A DNA stretch of 64,000 bases from Athripsodes cinereus (Eukaryota; Arthropoda; Insecta; Trichoptera; Leptoceridae): the NCBI GenBank assembly GCA_947579605.1, contig OX388318.1, forward strand, positions 5,208,001-5,272,000, given 5' to 3'. The notes beneath the pieces were generated by a model, which was not told the DNA's origin, searched no databases, and was given only the letters and a program-made list of their open reading frames with translations. A program made the translations under genes and the position numbers. Below are positions 33,353 through 49,916 of the stretch, one piece after another. Numbering within the stretch: the stretch's first letter is position 1; the number at the start of each line of letters is the position of its first letter.

Positions 33353-33715
33353 ACATCTTATCTAAATGATCACAAAACACTTATTACGGGTAGATTGCCA
33401 GAATAAAAATGTATTACTTTCAATATGTTGACATTACTGCATGTTTGTAGGGTGACATGGTTAGAATTTTTGAAAATATAAAGTTTAAAAAATTGTTTTG
33501 TAAATTAAAATTTGGTCATTAGACAAAAGACAGGTTTGTAATAACAGGCAAACTGTGACATAACATTATTTCTTCTTATAATCAAGTTTGTATTAATGTG
33601 GTTAATATTGTTATATCTATTGAAAGTACACACATTTTATAGTATATTTATGTGTTTTCTTATTATTCCAATCCTACATCACCTAAGTCAAAACTCCAGT
33701 ATCCATTAATTTGCC

Positions 33716-33885
33716 GCATTACCTTCAGCAAGTTTTCGAGTGTAGTGTGTGAGTAGATATATGTAAAACATTTTACATCTTCAAACAGCAATAAGTTATG
33801 CAATCTACTCTGAATGTCAGTATTTTTTATTGGACCATATAGGATAAACTTTTGCCTTCATCACAAACAGTTGGATACTCAACTT
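33716..33885 (+). mobile_element. R-family SINE-like element, copy 6 (decayed)
   Basis: AAGTTTTCGAGTG, AACATTTTACATCTTC, CAGCAATAAGTTATGC, CTACTCTGAATGTC and AACAGTTGGATAC align in order with the R core; the 3' tail is lost. Confidence 0.6.
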
Positions 33886-33949
33886 ATAGAAGATAAGGCC
33901 GTAGAATAAATACAGAGAAGATTGATATTTGAGTAATTCCATTTCCACG

Positions 33950-34110
33950 TAAATAAATAAATAAAATAATCTTTATTGTACATTTTTAAAAGTGGTACAA
34001 ATGGCGGATTCATTGCCTGCAGGCAATTTCTGACAACCAGCCACATAGTTTACAGCTGACAGATATTATATTCATGACTAAACTTATACATAGTCAATAT
34101 GAAAAAGATT
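33950..34110 (-). mobile_element. Probable LINE 3' end (minus strand)
   Basis: On minus the block ends in an ATTTATTTATTTACG-type tail after AATAAAGATTATTTTATT, preceded by the palindromic ATTGCCTGCAGGCAAT. This resembles 3' ends of insect Jockey-type LINEs; no coding part is left. Confidence 0.45.
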
Positions 34111-36712
34111 AGTCAGAGGCATTGAAATGAAAGTTGTTATCACATCAGTAGTACAGTACATTTATTTTAACTTTTCAATATTTGCAGTATCATAATAAGT
34201 AATAAATTATCATAGCCAGATTAATGAACAACTTACAAAACAATAATATAAATAAAAACTGTTACAAAACAAAACTTCATAGTTCCATCGTTATTATAAT
34301 CTGCAGAGTTTGGTACACAATAATAATATAGGAAGGTATCAGACAATCAATAAAGAGGACAGGATAACAAACACTTTTTATTTTATTTTAACTTGATCTA
34401 GAATATTACACATTAGATCGCACTTTTTACACTAGATATCTAAATCGTACCCTCGGAACAGGTTGCTAACTTTTCTCCAATGTTTTATTTATGTATTTAA
34501 AAATTAACATCAAATTTATTATTTGTTTTACATGTTTGTTCACTATTACAAAATGTGACTAATATAGTACTAAAAGTATTTTAAATATAACTTTAGTATG
34601 TCCATTTATATTATTTATATATTCTCTTAGAACTGGTCATTTTATTAACGATTACAAAGTTTTTATAACGATCAAACAACATACATCATTATTAGTGGAG
34701 AGAAAATGTGCACAGATATGGAACTCAGTATCCCAGTGTCATGGTTCTTCTCTCTCCGGGGCTCCCCACAGTTGTACTCTATTGTACAGTAGTTACACTG
34801 CAGGTATGAGAATCTAAGGGCTCTGGGCTCCGTACTGTACTGTATAGGTATATATATTTATTACTGTAGAATACAAACTAACAGGTGTAAGTAATATATA
34901 TATTATTATATATTATGTAAAATGAGATTTACACTGTGTCAACTATTGAATAGGTTTAGAACATACCACAAAGACTCAGAGATTTAAGATAGACAATTTG
35001 TAGTTTGCGTAATATATTATTAATCATATTATATAGACGTACAATATGTTTATGTATTTACATTATAAAATGATAAAATAAAGCTTAGACATTTGATGCA
35101 GTTATTAATATTATAATTAACTAGTTCTTTGATGAATAATAACATTATTGCAATAATAATAATGTAAAAACAACACTGGAAATCAATACAAGTTAAAATA
35201 ATAACAATATAAAAATATTTGCCATACAACAAAAGGATAATAATTAGCTCTCGTATAATTATATTTAATAAGAAATTGTGCAGAATGTGCTGGAGGTTTG
35301 TGCGAATTATAATAACCATAATAATGTTGTAATCATTTATACAATAATAATAATAATAAAAAGTGAATATAAAGTATCCTTCGGTATACAATGGAAACCC
35401 AATCACTCAACCATACCAAACATCTCCCTTACAGCCAGTCTCATGCAAATATTATACATATATTGTCACACATGCACACAGTACAATCATATACATGCAC
35501 ATTCACACCCTATATGCTGACAGAACACTTAGAGTTACTCTAACAACTATCAAGTATCAATAATACAATTGCCCATTTCAATATTTATTCACTTTTCAAC
35601 ATAAAAATATACCTTTCCACACAAACACTCAATTACAATATATGGAAACTCTACTCTCCCTTTCAATTCTGTCACTTAAACAAACAGACAAACACAAAAT
35701 ATTGAATAAAGCGTAATATTATGCATTGATTGATTTCCTTTGTACACCGACGACATTCAACACAATAAACAAACTGTTTGAAATTTATGCAACAATATGT
35801 TTCTTAAAAAGAAAATAACATCTCCACAGTATGACAATACAATTATACAAACACAAATTATATAAAAGTATATATACGTTATAGATATATACTTAAAAAG
35901 TTTTTAATTCTAAATATTGGTCAGCTCTCATGCATTCATTCACAATGTACTAAAACAAAATATGTTAGGTATTTCCAAAATAAATAATAAATTAAAACTC
36001 GCTGCAGACATATAATTATGACTTTCATATAAAAACAAATTCTAACCAGAGAGAGGATTGAGAGAGATTCAAAATGAATACGAGACATGACTATTATATG
36101 GCCAAAATAATAGATATTGTAGAAAAATATTAATTAATCATTCAATTGTTCACTTTTTAAATGCCTTAAAATATTTTCAGTTCTCAAGTAAATCCTAATT
36201 ATATAAATTAATAATAAGAAAAAAGAGAAACATAGCACAGACCAAAATAAATACATTGCATCCAGTCAGTTTTACAATGATGACTCTCTTATTTATTATA
36301 TATTATAAATATGATGAATAGATAGATCCCTACAACTCCCTTCATATATCACACAAGTAATCTGACTTACATAACAAAAATAATACAGCACTCGACACAA
36401 TAAGCAGATGACAGCATTCATTGCGACCGGGAGACAACCTTTTGGTCTGTGCTATAATAAAATGGAATGAAAGATGTATATATATATATATATATATGTA
36501 GAGTAATAGTAGTAGTGTATATAAAATAAAAGTTTTGATAGCAGTTTGTTACAATAATAATAATAGTTTGTTGTGTTTTTAATTTAAAAATAAGAGCTCT
36601 TTCATTTATGTATTATTATTAATAGTATGTAATTATATAAAAATAGATCCAAAAGTAATACGACAGTCCTACTATTCAAATGCTACAGGAAACACCACTT
36701 TAGATGTATATA
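34111..36712. other. AT-rich region with ATT/TA microsatellites
   Basis: No gene recognised. Contains (AAT)n and (TA)n runs (a TA run near 36477-36496). Could be intergenic sequence between Cdk5 and the distal G-alpha-o 3' UTR. Confidence 0.45.
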
Positions 36713-36713
36713 G

Positions 36714-36784
36714 TGGCTATTCATTTATTTCTTTATTTATAGCTATAATGAAACTGGCTATTCATTTATTTCTTTATTTATAGC
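36714..36784 (+). repeat. 30-bp direct duplication at a LINE junction
   Basis: 36714-36743 and 36755-36784 are identical (TGGCTATTCATTTATTTC...). The LINE fragment begins at the end of the second copy. Confidence 0.85.
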
Positions 36785-37743
36785 CAACTGACACCTTCAG
36801 GATCACCACTGGAGTCCGGCAGGGCTGTGTATTGGCACCTTTTGTCTTTGCCATAATTGTGGACTACCTGCTCAGAAAATCTATTCTGGGCCCTGGCGGT
36901 GTGCCTTTATCACAGCGTGAAAACAGTGAGACGTCTGTGGGAGTGCTGCACGATCTTGAATATGCGGATGATCTAGCCCTTTTTGATACATCTGTGGACG
37001 GATTACAGTGCAACGCTAATGCTCTTTATGAGGGTTCTTTGCGCCTTGGCCTTCGTATCAACGCTGGTAAAACGGAGTACATATGTAATAGTACATGCAC
37101 GAGTACTCACACCCCACTAATGGTTGGCAATTCCCAAATATCTCAGGTTAGTAAATTCAGGTACCTGGGAGCAACCATAACGCCAGAGGGTGATCTCCGG
37201 TCGGAATTACCAATCCGCATAGGAGCAGCTAGCGGGGCTTTCAACAACATGAACAAAGTTTGGAAGGCGTCTGGACTCAGCATCAGGACAAAATGTCGCT
37301 TGTTCAATGCGTGCATCATCCCAATCCTTCTATATGGCTGCGAGTCTTGGCACTTAACCAAGGCTCAAGAGCGGAAGATACTAAGCTTTGAAAACAAGTG
37401 TCTTAGAAGGATTTTGGATGTCAGATGGTATGAACATGTTACAAATGATGCTGTGCGCCGGCGCACCCAGCAGAGACCTGTAATCTCCGTAATACAAGAG
37501 AGACGATGGTCCTGGCTGGGACATGTTTTGAGAATGCCCAATGATAGTTGGCCAAAAAGAGCACTGTTCTTCCGTCCGCAGGGGTTCCGTAGGCCCGGGC
37601 GTCCCTCTTTCACAATACACCGTTCCTATGACAACAATATCAGAGCGCAAGGAATGTCGAGGGAAGAGGTGACGCAATTGGCACAGAGACGCTCTGAATG
37701 GAGGAGGCTGGTTTCTGCCCTGTGCTCCCGAGAGGAGCGTTGA
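36783..37743 (+). mobile_element. 5'-truncated LINE with RT palm and C-terminus
   Basis: Open frame to TGA 37743 without a stop: TGVRQGCVLAP, EYADDLALF (RT catalytic YADD), the VSKFRYLGATI block, LYGCESWHLTKAQERKILSF, RRWSWLGHVLRMP and SALCSREER. The reading is complete from mid-RT to the C-terminus, so this fragment is young; the EN and finger regions are missing. A (GAT)n tail follows. Nearly the same sequence occurs reversed at 20044-20465. Confidence 0.9.
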
Positions 37744-37769
37744 GGGCGATGATGATGATGATAATGAAA

Positions 37770-40700
37770 CACATGTCGGCATGACAGCCTATGTGTTATT
37801 GTAATACAATATATCATCCCTGTAACAATATAGATACGGAGAACTCTAATAATGCAGGATCACTATGAAATTAAGCCAAAGCGACGACAATGTTGCAACT
37901 ACTACAATATAAACGGAAACAATAATACGTAATTAAAAACACACTTATGAGAAATATAAAACAATTATCAAAAATAACTCGTAATCTAGAAAATAATAAG
38001 AAAATAAAATATTCGAATGAAAGCAGAGATCGAGAGGTTTCATTATTACCATTATTATCAAAAGAGATATTTGTAAGTGGGTATATATAATAATAATAAT
38101 AAAAAAAGAAAATAATTAATATAACAAGGAATACAAATACACAATAATAATAATAATAGTTTTTATATTTACACACTCATTCTGCCCAATCAACCGTCAC
38201 TTTTATTTAATTCTTTTTACTATTCATTATTTTATAATCCTTTATTAGTTAGTAGTATAATAATAATCATAATAAGACAGGTTACACAATGATTCCTTTA
38301 AAAAAATGCTTTTGACAATATTACAATGAAGGTAGTAGTAGTAATATAACAATATATAATAATTGAATATAAAATGTGACACGTGATATGATGTGTGTGT
38401 GTATATATAGTGTGCAGGGCGGGTGGGCGAGCTGTGAAAATAACACATGCAGCACAGAATGTAGGCGACACCTCACCACCGCGATGACAATGTAAGTAAT
38501 TATATTATTATATCTCACTTTATTATGTAATATAAAATGTCACACATTTTGTAAATTCATACAAATAACAAACAAGATGCATTCTTACAAAATAAAAGCG
38601 ATAAATTCACACAATGCCATCTTTTTAATAAATGCATTTTATAAAATATTTTGTTTAATTATTTAAATTGAGAAGAATAAGCCATCGCAAATTTTTTTTC
38701 ACCTATCTCTCTTAATTTAATTATCTACTTATTTCTAAAGTTTTTTTTTTCATTCAATGATCATTATGTAACAATTAAATATTACACAATTTTTTTTTAA
38801 ACTAAACCTTCTGACTGATAATTTCAAGTGCTTTCCAAAAATAAACCAATGCGTCCAAAATACAGAAGTTGATTGTGATTTATGGGACAGATTAAACTGT
38901 ACAATGTTTATTTATTTATTTGTTTGTTTTGACTTATGATTTACACCGCAAACTTCATTACAAATACAATATTATATTAAAATAATTATAATACACATTT
39001 TACTGAAGTAGATGAACACGCAAATTATTGATATTCATAATACAATACATATACGTACATAGGTAAGTAGTAGTACTTCACAATAAAAACAAGATTCAAT
39101 GGCGGCACTTTTGTTCTTGGCTCAAAATCAAGTGTATTATTGCAAACTGTGGGACAACTTTTAAGATGCAATAATTGCAAACTCTACCTACATTCCAATG
39201 TTGATTGATTTACCACCAGCAGAAGCACGACTCTGACTCACTCCAAATAGGGTGCTTCACCATCTATCAAATAAGAATACCTCCAAGAGGTGGATTTTTA
39301 TTTTATTTATTTATTCATCCTTTGCTGTACATAGATTACATTTAAATTAAATACAATCAATATACAGAGGGTAAATTTATCCCAAAGGCGTGATCTCTTC
39401 CAACTAACCCAAATTTATTACATTTAGCAAATTTGATATATTGGTAAATTGGTATGTAAGTATCAATCTTCACACAATAAAATAATGACTGGCCATATGA
39501 AGACTGCATACAGAGTAACAACAATAAGAAACTAAGACAACTATTTGCAATAAGTTGTCCACAGTATTGTGAGTAAGTCATCTCTATCAGGAAACAATTA
39601 TTATTAACAAAATCAATAAAGAACAACACAACTCAACACACTTTCTTTTTGTTTATCCATTGTTATAAACATTTATCCATAGGTTAATTTAATATTATTA
39701 TTATTATTATTACAATACTTATTAATATATTATGTTCATACAATAAATACATATATATAATAATAATAATAAATACATACATATACTATGAATATATTCA
39801 CGTTTATATCTCAATCAAGTGGCAGTTTTGTTTTATGATGAACACTAACACTGCATAATATAATATATATATATATATATATATATTATCTCCTCACACA
39901 TGCATACAATAATGGGTAGTGTTGTTTTGGTTGTCACGCCATGTTGACCACAGTGAGTGGTGCAGACTGTTAATATTACATACACCACACCACTGGTAAA
40001 CAATTTCAGCGCAAGTGATACCAACACACCCTGCTGGGATCAAGCATATTTAATTTACACACCACATCCTGAAAACACACTGTACAATAATTCACCAGCT
40101 AAGCCCATGTAAGAAATTTGCCTTAGGCATTATAAAAACATAACAAATTTCTTTGGGTTTTTGACCTGAATGAATTTACATTGCTATGTTTAATTCTCAA
40201 TCAGTGCAAAAGTTAAAACTTTCTCTTTTCCCAACAAGACACTTTTGAATGAGTTGATGAGGAATACATGCATACATATATAAAGCGCTATCACATAGCC
40301 GATGGTAATTGTAGTACTTTACGGGTGAGTTTCAATACAAAAGAAATGAAATTGAAAAATGCCTATAAAATTATACATGACACTTAATCTAAATTGATTA
40401 AAATGCTGTTCTGACTAAATTACAGTATATGTATAAATATAAAACAGACATAAATGTATTGAATAATAAAAAGATGATGAATGCTTTACAATATAATTTA
40501 TCAGAAACACACCTCCGCTATATGTGGTTATATATCACTTTGTGTACACTAATATTATACACATCACTCTGCATGTATTTTATTGAAAAGACAATATGAA
40601 TGTACTTTAATAGGTACACAAAGGAAATTAGACCTGATTTGTGGGAGAGAGATGATCAATATACATAACCCTACAGAAATAACACCAAGGATGGAGTGAT

Positions 40701-41006
40701 TTCCCGCACATGAGATATAAAATTGTCATTATTAGGTAGAAAATTAAAACAAAGCAGTTTTGACAAACACCCTTACAAAATGGCTGTTCTCTAGACAAAA
40801 TACAAAACATCACATTCTTATCCCATCCACATAGTAGGTAATAATTTCTTTAGAATAAATGCCGCATTAAGTCATCTTGTGGATGGTATTCTCTGTATAC
40901 CTTAAAAGTAGGATGAAGTAGTTGACTGGGAGGATGTATATAATATATATAAATATATATCAATAAATAAATATATATAGTATGTATAGTATATAAAGTA
41001 TAATTA
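37770..41006 (-). other. AT-rich region, probably part of the G-alpha-o 3' UTR/downstream
   Basis: Lies just downstream of the minus-strand G-alpha-o stop codon. Many (AAT)n and (TA)n tracts (for example 39860-39888). None of the small open frames carries a recognisable domain. The poly(A) site could not be placed. Confidence 0.45.
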
Positions 41007-43772
<2,766 letters not shown>

Positions 43773-46700
43773 CTGGAAAAATAGACAAAAATAACATAAA
43801 GCTTACAATTAATTTTAACAATAAGTACTGAATGCACCATCATTACACAATGTCAATAAGAGGGACAATATAAACATATAATATGTACCTACTTAAGTAT
43901 GAGTAATGACTAATGAGGAAAGTAAATTGTACAATATTTCTTTATCATGTGAGTCAAGATTATATAATATATAATATTTGTAAATGTAGCGTAGTGGTAG
44001 TGTTGAGAAACAAAGGATTCACATAGTTTGTATGTGATGTGGATAGTAAGCAGTGGGAGCTGGGAGGAACTTTAGGAATAAACAATACCACTAATATTTT
44101 CTGTTGACTTTCCCTAAGGATGATATCTTCGCCTCACCCTCTACTGGGCATTGCGACAGTGAGAAGGTGAAGGGTAGGGGGTAATAATTCAATTCAGACG
44201 CTAACAAAAGAAAAATGCCCACAAACGCGTTAAAGATGACAAAATATTGTATATCTACATAATACATACTGTTTATGTACATACAGTATCTAAACACATA
44301 ATATAGTAATACATAGTAATAATACGACGATATATATTAGGTTGGGCCCCTATGTATATTATGAAATGTTATAAGTACATATTTATATTTAATAGGTAGG
44401 TAATAGATACTTGTTGAGATTTAAGGCAGGCAAATGTAGAAATGTCGATTTTAAAAAGTACGGTAATCTACATAAATATTACAAAAATTAATGATTCCTT
44501 GTGTACACGAAGTTTAACCTAATACATAATATATACATATTATGTAAGATTAGTATTATAACGTGATGCATCGTTACCTATCAAAGTTAGAGGCTGAATG
44601 AAGACATTGCAGTAAGTATTACGGAGAGAGATGAACACTCATTTGAGATTCATACAATAATTTTACTGTACTGTGCGTAAATATTGGTGCCATGATATAC
44701 GACGACGTAACACACGGCAACACGTGAGGAAATGAGGATCAAACCAATTTGGAAATAACATGTGATATAAAAATACATATATTTGAGTGCACGTATTGAA
44801 TCTGTCATTTTTAATAAATTTGATTGAATCAAGTATAATTTCAAGTTCAACTCAATACAAAATAAATATATTGTATAATATGTCCTTGTTGATCGCAATA
44901 AATGTGAATACCTAAAGGAAAATATACATAGGTATTGGGAATTTGCGATTTTTTAAAGACGTATTTGTGTTGGAAACCCAAATAATCTCATAGCAGACAA
45001 TATATAGGCATTGTGATAATGTGGAAAATAAGAATAAAATAAGATAGGGAAAGGAATAGTTCCCAATAGGTTCACGCTCGAATCAAGTGTCGAGTACATA
45101 GCTACGGAGTTCATCTCTAGCCTCCGCAGACAGTTGACTAAGTGTATTTGCATAATATCATACAAACATCAGGAATATGTGTGAAAATATCTGGAGCCGT
45201 GGGAGTTACATTTACCTTTACCTATTTTATATACATTATGTAGGTACACTACTGCCGATCAGGTCGGGCTGGAAATAATAAATATATTTGAATAAATGCA
45301 AAAGATTTTCAGGAATTTATTATAGCCTTATTATAACCGCGTGGGTGATGAAGGTGTGAATAAAATACATAAGACATATTGTGAGAAGAGTAGGTATATA
45401 GTTGTTGTTACAAACACTTCAGGATATATTAATAATTGTTTTATTCACTGAGGAATAATGTAAAGATAAACATTAATGATTCTTCTATCATTGTACAATT
45501 TAATATGAAAGTGGTGTTGTTGCTGTATATGAAAAGTGTATTCATACTCGAGTTACCATCCACCTTAAAAACTACCGATAATATAATGTAACTATTTAGA
45601 TACGCGTGATGACCAATTAGGAAGTAATATTATATCAAGTCCTAATCAAACAACTTGCGGGTGTGAACGCTCTCATCTACGTGCTACTGACACACTGACC
45701 GTGAATTGTCAATTTGCACAAGTACGCGAAAACTTAGTGGGTGACCACTATTGACAGGTAGGTACCTACTGTTGTAACTACTCGTAATTATGTATTATTA
45801 CGTAACTGTGAACTAAGTAGGTACCTACAATATTATTATTATTATTATTACTGCAGAATCTAATCTTCGGTATAGCTAATGGAAGAACAATATATTAATG
45901 TGAGTACATATTTGTGTGGACAGCAATCTTAGCAACAATCAGGTGCAGGTACTACAAAACTTTTCAACTGGTATTGTTTTCTTGTTAATATTCAGTTTAG
46001 TCCACACATATGCCATCAAAATTACTCCATGAAAACCATTTTGAAAGTATGTAACATGTTTTCCTATTTTTTCCGTCTGAGAAATAGTAAAGAAAGTAAT
46101 TAATAGATAGATCGTATGAAATTAGAAGTTTGCATAGTAAGTTGGATACATCAAAGAAGGAAATAAATACAAGAGTTTGTTAACAGCCGTTCTTACCTAA
46201 GGTACAAATTAGATTTAGCTCTAGTGGTTTCAGGCAACAATTTTTATTAGGCGCAGAGAAAATTATTCAAATAATTAATGAAATAGCTTTATTAATAAAT
46301 ATAAGCCAAAACTTTATATGCAAAAATATTCATGGGTATAAAAAAATAGTATGTTATCACATATAAATAAAATTTAAGTTGTATTTATTCTATAAATTGA
46401 ATTTATTTATTTCCTAATTCAAAAACAGAGCGAGTACAGTTTCACATCCGGCTACTAGGCACGCCGTGGGCCTTCTGAATCTTAAAATTTGTGAAACTCG
46501 CTATATTCTTGATTATTGCACATAATAACGTTATATATGTAGTATGCACGGTAAACAACATACCATATTATTATATGAATAAAACAAATGGTTGAATTAT
46601 AAACATTTTCTATGATTTTTTTGATAATGAAATATATTTTTGATGTGTATGCAATTTGTCATAATAATTAAGAAAATCCAAGGGTTGTAAATAAATAACT

Positions 46701-47184
46701 CAAGGTGTATTATAAAATTCATGATATTTTAAGATTAATCTTGGTTTTAAAATTTTATTAACACCCTTGTATTATTAAGGATAATTTATTTAAAATAGCA
46801 CCACTCAACGTATCATCATTGCGACGGTAATCTTCAAAAATTATTTTCACTATATTCCTCGCAGCAAAATAAAACTAAAATGATAAAATCGCATTTATAA
46901 ATGTTCAAAATATTATATTAATATAAAAAAATAACTACATGTGATCCAGAATTTAAAATATATAAAAAATAAAATGGTTGTAATTTTGCTAATTCGTTTG
47001 CATGAAATCACAAAGAAGGGGTGTAGAGCCCTCTTAATCACCTTTTAATACCGTAACAATAAAGAATGTTACGTTTAATAAAAAAATACAGCCATAAAAT
47101 AATTGAAAAAAAAATAATAAAAAAATACTAAAATCATTGTCAGCAATTACAATGTGTCGAACATGACTAAAATGCTGGTGCACG
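43773..47184. other. Presumed G-alpha-o intron sequence (repeat-poor part)
   Basis: AT-rich, with no exon-like segment I could identify on either strand. It holds two TAGGTACCTA palindromes (45759, 45798). Confidence 0.5.
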
Positions 47185-47425
47185 CAATACCTTTTTGGTT
47201 CCATCACTTACGTATGCAAGCGAGACATGGACGTGGTTGAAGAAGGACGAAAGTGGAATAAATGCAGTGGAGATGCGATCGTTGAGAAGAATGGTTGGTA
47301 AAAACGCTGTATGAATGTGAAGGAAGCAAAGGAAGTATGTACAGATAGATCTGTTTGGCGTTCCGTTCTCTCTGCCTACCCCACTTGGGATACGGCGTGA
47401 GGGTATAGTAGTATAATAAATTGAG
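47185..47425 (+). mobile_element. LINE fragment (NAVEMRSLR family) with internal deletion
   Basis: GTATGCAAGCGAGACATGGA, GAAAGTGGAATAAATGCAGT and GAGATGCGATCGTTGAGAAG match 56285-56360; then the sequence jumps to the 3' end (CTGCCTACCCCACTTGGG, GGCGTGAGGGTATAGTAG). Confidence 0.8.
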
Positions 47426-47869
47426 GGAAACTCACTTTATATTGGATAAACGTTATATTGGACAATAAACCAATTTCAAGGCAGCAAAGGCCGCAACCAC
47501 AACAACAAAAAACCTTCGCCTATTTTATAATACCTACTATGTTGAATAACTAATTTCCAGGGTTTTAGGTTAGCACCGACATTATAAAGACAAGTAACAT
47601 TGTTCTAAAGTAACTTATAACATTAACAATATTCTTCTTTATTTATTTCTTGGCAATGCACCCGCAATCGAATGAATTGTGAATTAATGATATTAGGAAC
47701 ATACAATAAATCGTAAGAAAAATCGAAGTGTAATATGTAATAGATACTATACTGAAATGGTCACATCCGGAGATGTTGCATCCTGTATTACAAGAGAGGT
47801 AATAGGTAGATTGTGAACTGTGGCAACTGTTGATAAACTTTTGTAAAGACAGCGTGGGATCGGGTCGGG

Positions 47870-48010
47870 TATTGTAGAGTTAGGCAGGACGACCGCGACG
47901 CTGTTGGCGGCTGGTTGGGTGGTGCTTGCTGGTAGGAGCTGTAAGGATGAGAGGGAGGCATATTGATCCTCCGTGACGTCATTGCCACGCCTGCCTCTAG
48001 CTCATGTATA
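47870..48010. promoter_or_regulatory. GC-richer block with a perfect CRE (TGACGTCA)
   Basis: TGACGTCA at 47974-47981 lies in a GC-rich island within AT-rich sequence. It may be an alternative promoter or enhancer of the minus-strand G-alpha-o gene; no exon boundary was confirmed. The overlapping 75-codon minus frame (47788-48015) is low complexity and not called a gene. Confidence 0.4.
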
Positions 48011-48132
48011 AACACCTATACCTCTTCGTAATATATGTGTACACAGAGATATTTATTATTATTGTTTATGATTATTACAAACATTTACATGCATCACATC
48101 GTGACCTTTTCAATTTCTCAAGGGATAGTAAA

Positions 48133-48327
48133 ATATCGAAATAAATAAAACAAGCGTTTTATTCTACTAATGATTTAATTTACGAGAGAGACGTCTTTCG
48201 TCTTATGAGGGAGGACATTGTCAATCTGTCCAAAATTGACAATGTCCTCCCTCATAAGACGAAAGACGTCTCTCTCGTAAATTAAATCATTAGTAGAATA
48301 AAACGCTTGTTTTATTTATTTCGATAT
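48133..48327. repeat. Perfect palindrome, 93-bp arms, 9-bp loop
   Basis: 48133-48225 and 48235-48327 are exact reverse complements with no mismatch; the spacer is CTGTCCAAA. The arm includes GAAAGACGTCTCTCTCG and is a repeat, since a diverged copy is at 7605-7660 and its 3' continuation (48327-48355) recurs at 18147-18175. Confidence 0.95.
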
Positions 48328-48359
48328 GGAATTCTACTACCTAAACACCGACACAGTGA

Positions 48360-49330
48360 ATAGATAGTAAAATACCTTACAACGCTTATCCAATGGCTTG
48401 TGTCAACACCTCCACAAACACCCTTTTCTTATTACCTAAATTGGAAAACCAGCTAATAAAAATGTGCGACGTTAAGAGTAGTCGACTACGACAAATTTGT
48501 ACCAATACTCATTAAATTACACATTAACAGATGAAACAGATATATCATACATTGAATTTTTGACAAACGGAAAAGATATAGAAAATGTGAGGGATACTAT
48601 TTCGTATAGCAATGTACTTATACATTTCATTACAAGCAATCCACGAAGAGAGATAGCCAAGTATGAATAATGAATTGGAGAATATAACGTGAATATTGAG
48701 ATTGTTGCTTTCAGCAATTAGCTATTCGAGAAGAAAACTTTTTTATTAGTACAGACATATTATACATAATGAATTATTTTTATTGTCTACCGACTATCCC
48801 GTGATCCCGTCACACGTGTTGGCAGTAAGTTGAACTTGAAGGACTCTTTTCCTATATTAGATGCCGTATATTTCTCGCCGCATTGGACCTGATAAGACAA
48901 GGTAAGGCAAGACAGACATAACGCAATAATATTGCCTGACAAAGGTATGACAACATGATTCTAGGAGGTAGGTAATTTTACCAGACAAGACATACATAGT
49001 TTTCTCTCTAACCATTTCACCAATATATATATTATGCATGGTTTTAATAAAATGCCAACTTAATATGGCTTTGAATTTAGTTTCAGTACACGCGTAGGAA
49101 TATAACAACAACGAAGTTTATAAGAAGCAGTCACACGAATGAGGTAATGTTGTATTCCGGCAGTATAATCAAATATATCACCAAATTTGAAATTGCTGAT
49201 TGGTTTTTTACATGTAAAAATATTATATCTAAAAGCGATTTAAACTCTCGTAAATTTGTTCCACAAATTACCACATTGAAGATTATTTCCGAACACTTAT
49301 TATTGCGGAGGAATCCAGACTACTTAGTAC
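48360..49330. other. AT-rich presumed intron, nothing recognised
   Basis: Small open frames on both strands without domain resemblance; no repeats identified. Confidence 0.4.
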
Positions 49331-49334
49331 GCAT

Positions 49335-49392
49335 TTTTTTTAAAAGATATATCTGGGTTTGTTATAAACCCAAATACAGCCTTATACACCTG
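49335..49392 (-). repeat. SINE tail fragment shared with 6395-6560
   Basis: AAAGATATATCTGGGTTTG, TTATAAACCCAAATACA and CCTTATACACCT match the SINE tail at about 6405-6465. Confidence 0.65.
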
Positions 49393-49916
49393 GGTGTATT
49401 TACTTAATGTAATAACTTAGCTTACTAGTTAAAATATTTACTTCCCGAACAATCCTACAAACAAGTTAGGTACTTAGTCGTAGATTTTCTCAAAATGTAT
49501 TATCTCTGGCGGAAATAACAACTCGGAAAAAAAAAACTTCCAACTTTTATTTCTACACCATATAAGTACTTTTCGAAGATTAAAGTTTGGTTTGGAATAT
49601 GATAGGTATCTATTATTAGTATATACCTGATAATATTATGTACCGACCAATATGTACTATATTCATCAATTCGTTTATAAACTCAAGACATAATACCATA
49701 GAGTAATGATCTTTGCATAATACTGTAATTGTAATCTTACTGCCGAAGTCGTACTTACATACCACAAATATTATAGATACAAATAATGAAAAGCGTAAAT
49801 ATTAAGTTGAAGGCTTCAGTGAATAGCGGTGATTTGATAGGTGAAGGATTTAGAACTTCAGAGTAGTGGACATGGACAACTGTACGAGGCTGTTTTACAG
49901 TTGCTTTAGAACTTAC

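Noticed and set aside
37365..37782. Long minus frames over the LINE at 37 kb
   Set aside because: Antisense shadows of the RT C-terminal frame.
33950..41006. Additional coding gene between Cdk5 and G-alpha-o
   Set aside because: Only short frames in microsatellite-rich DNA, apart from the LINE at 36.8-37.7 kb.
44091..45165. Missing G-alpha-o exon 4 or earlier in minus frames
   Set aside because: Translations show no helical-domain or P-loop motif.
47788..48015. 75-codon minus frame in the CRE island
   Set aside because: Proline/serine-rich with no domain and no splice evidence; treated as regulatory DNA.
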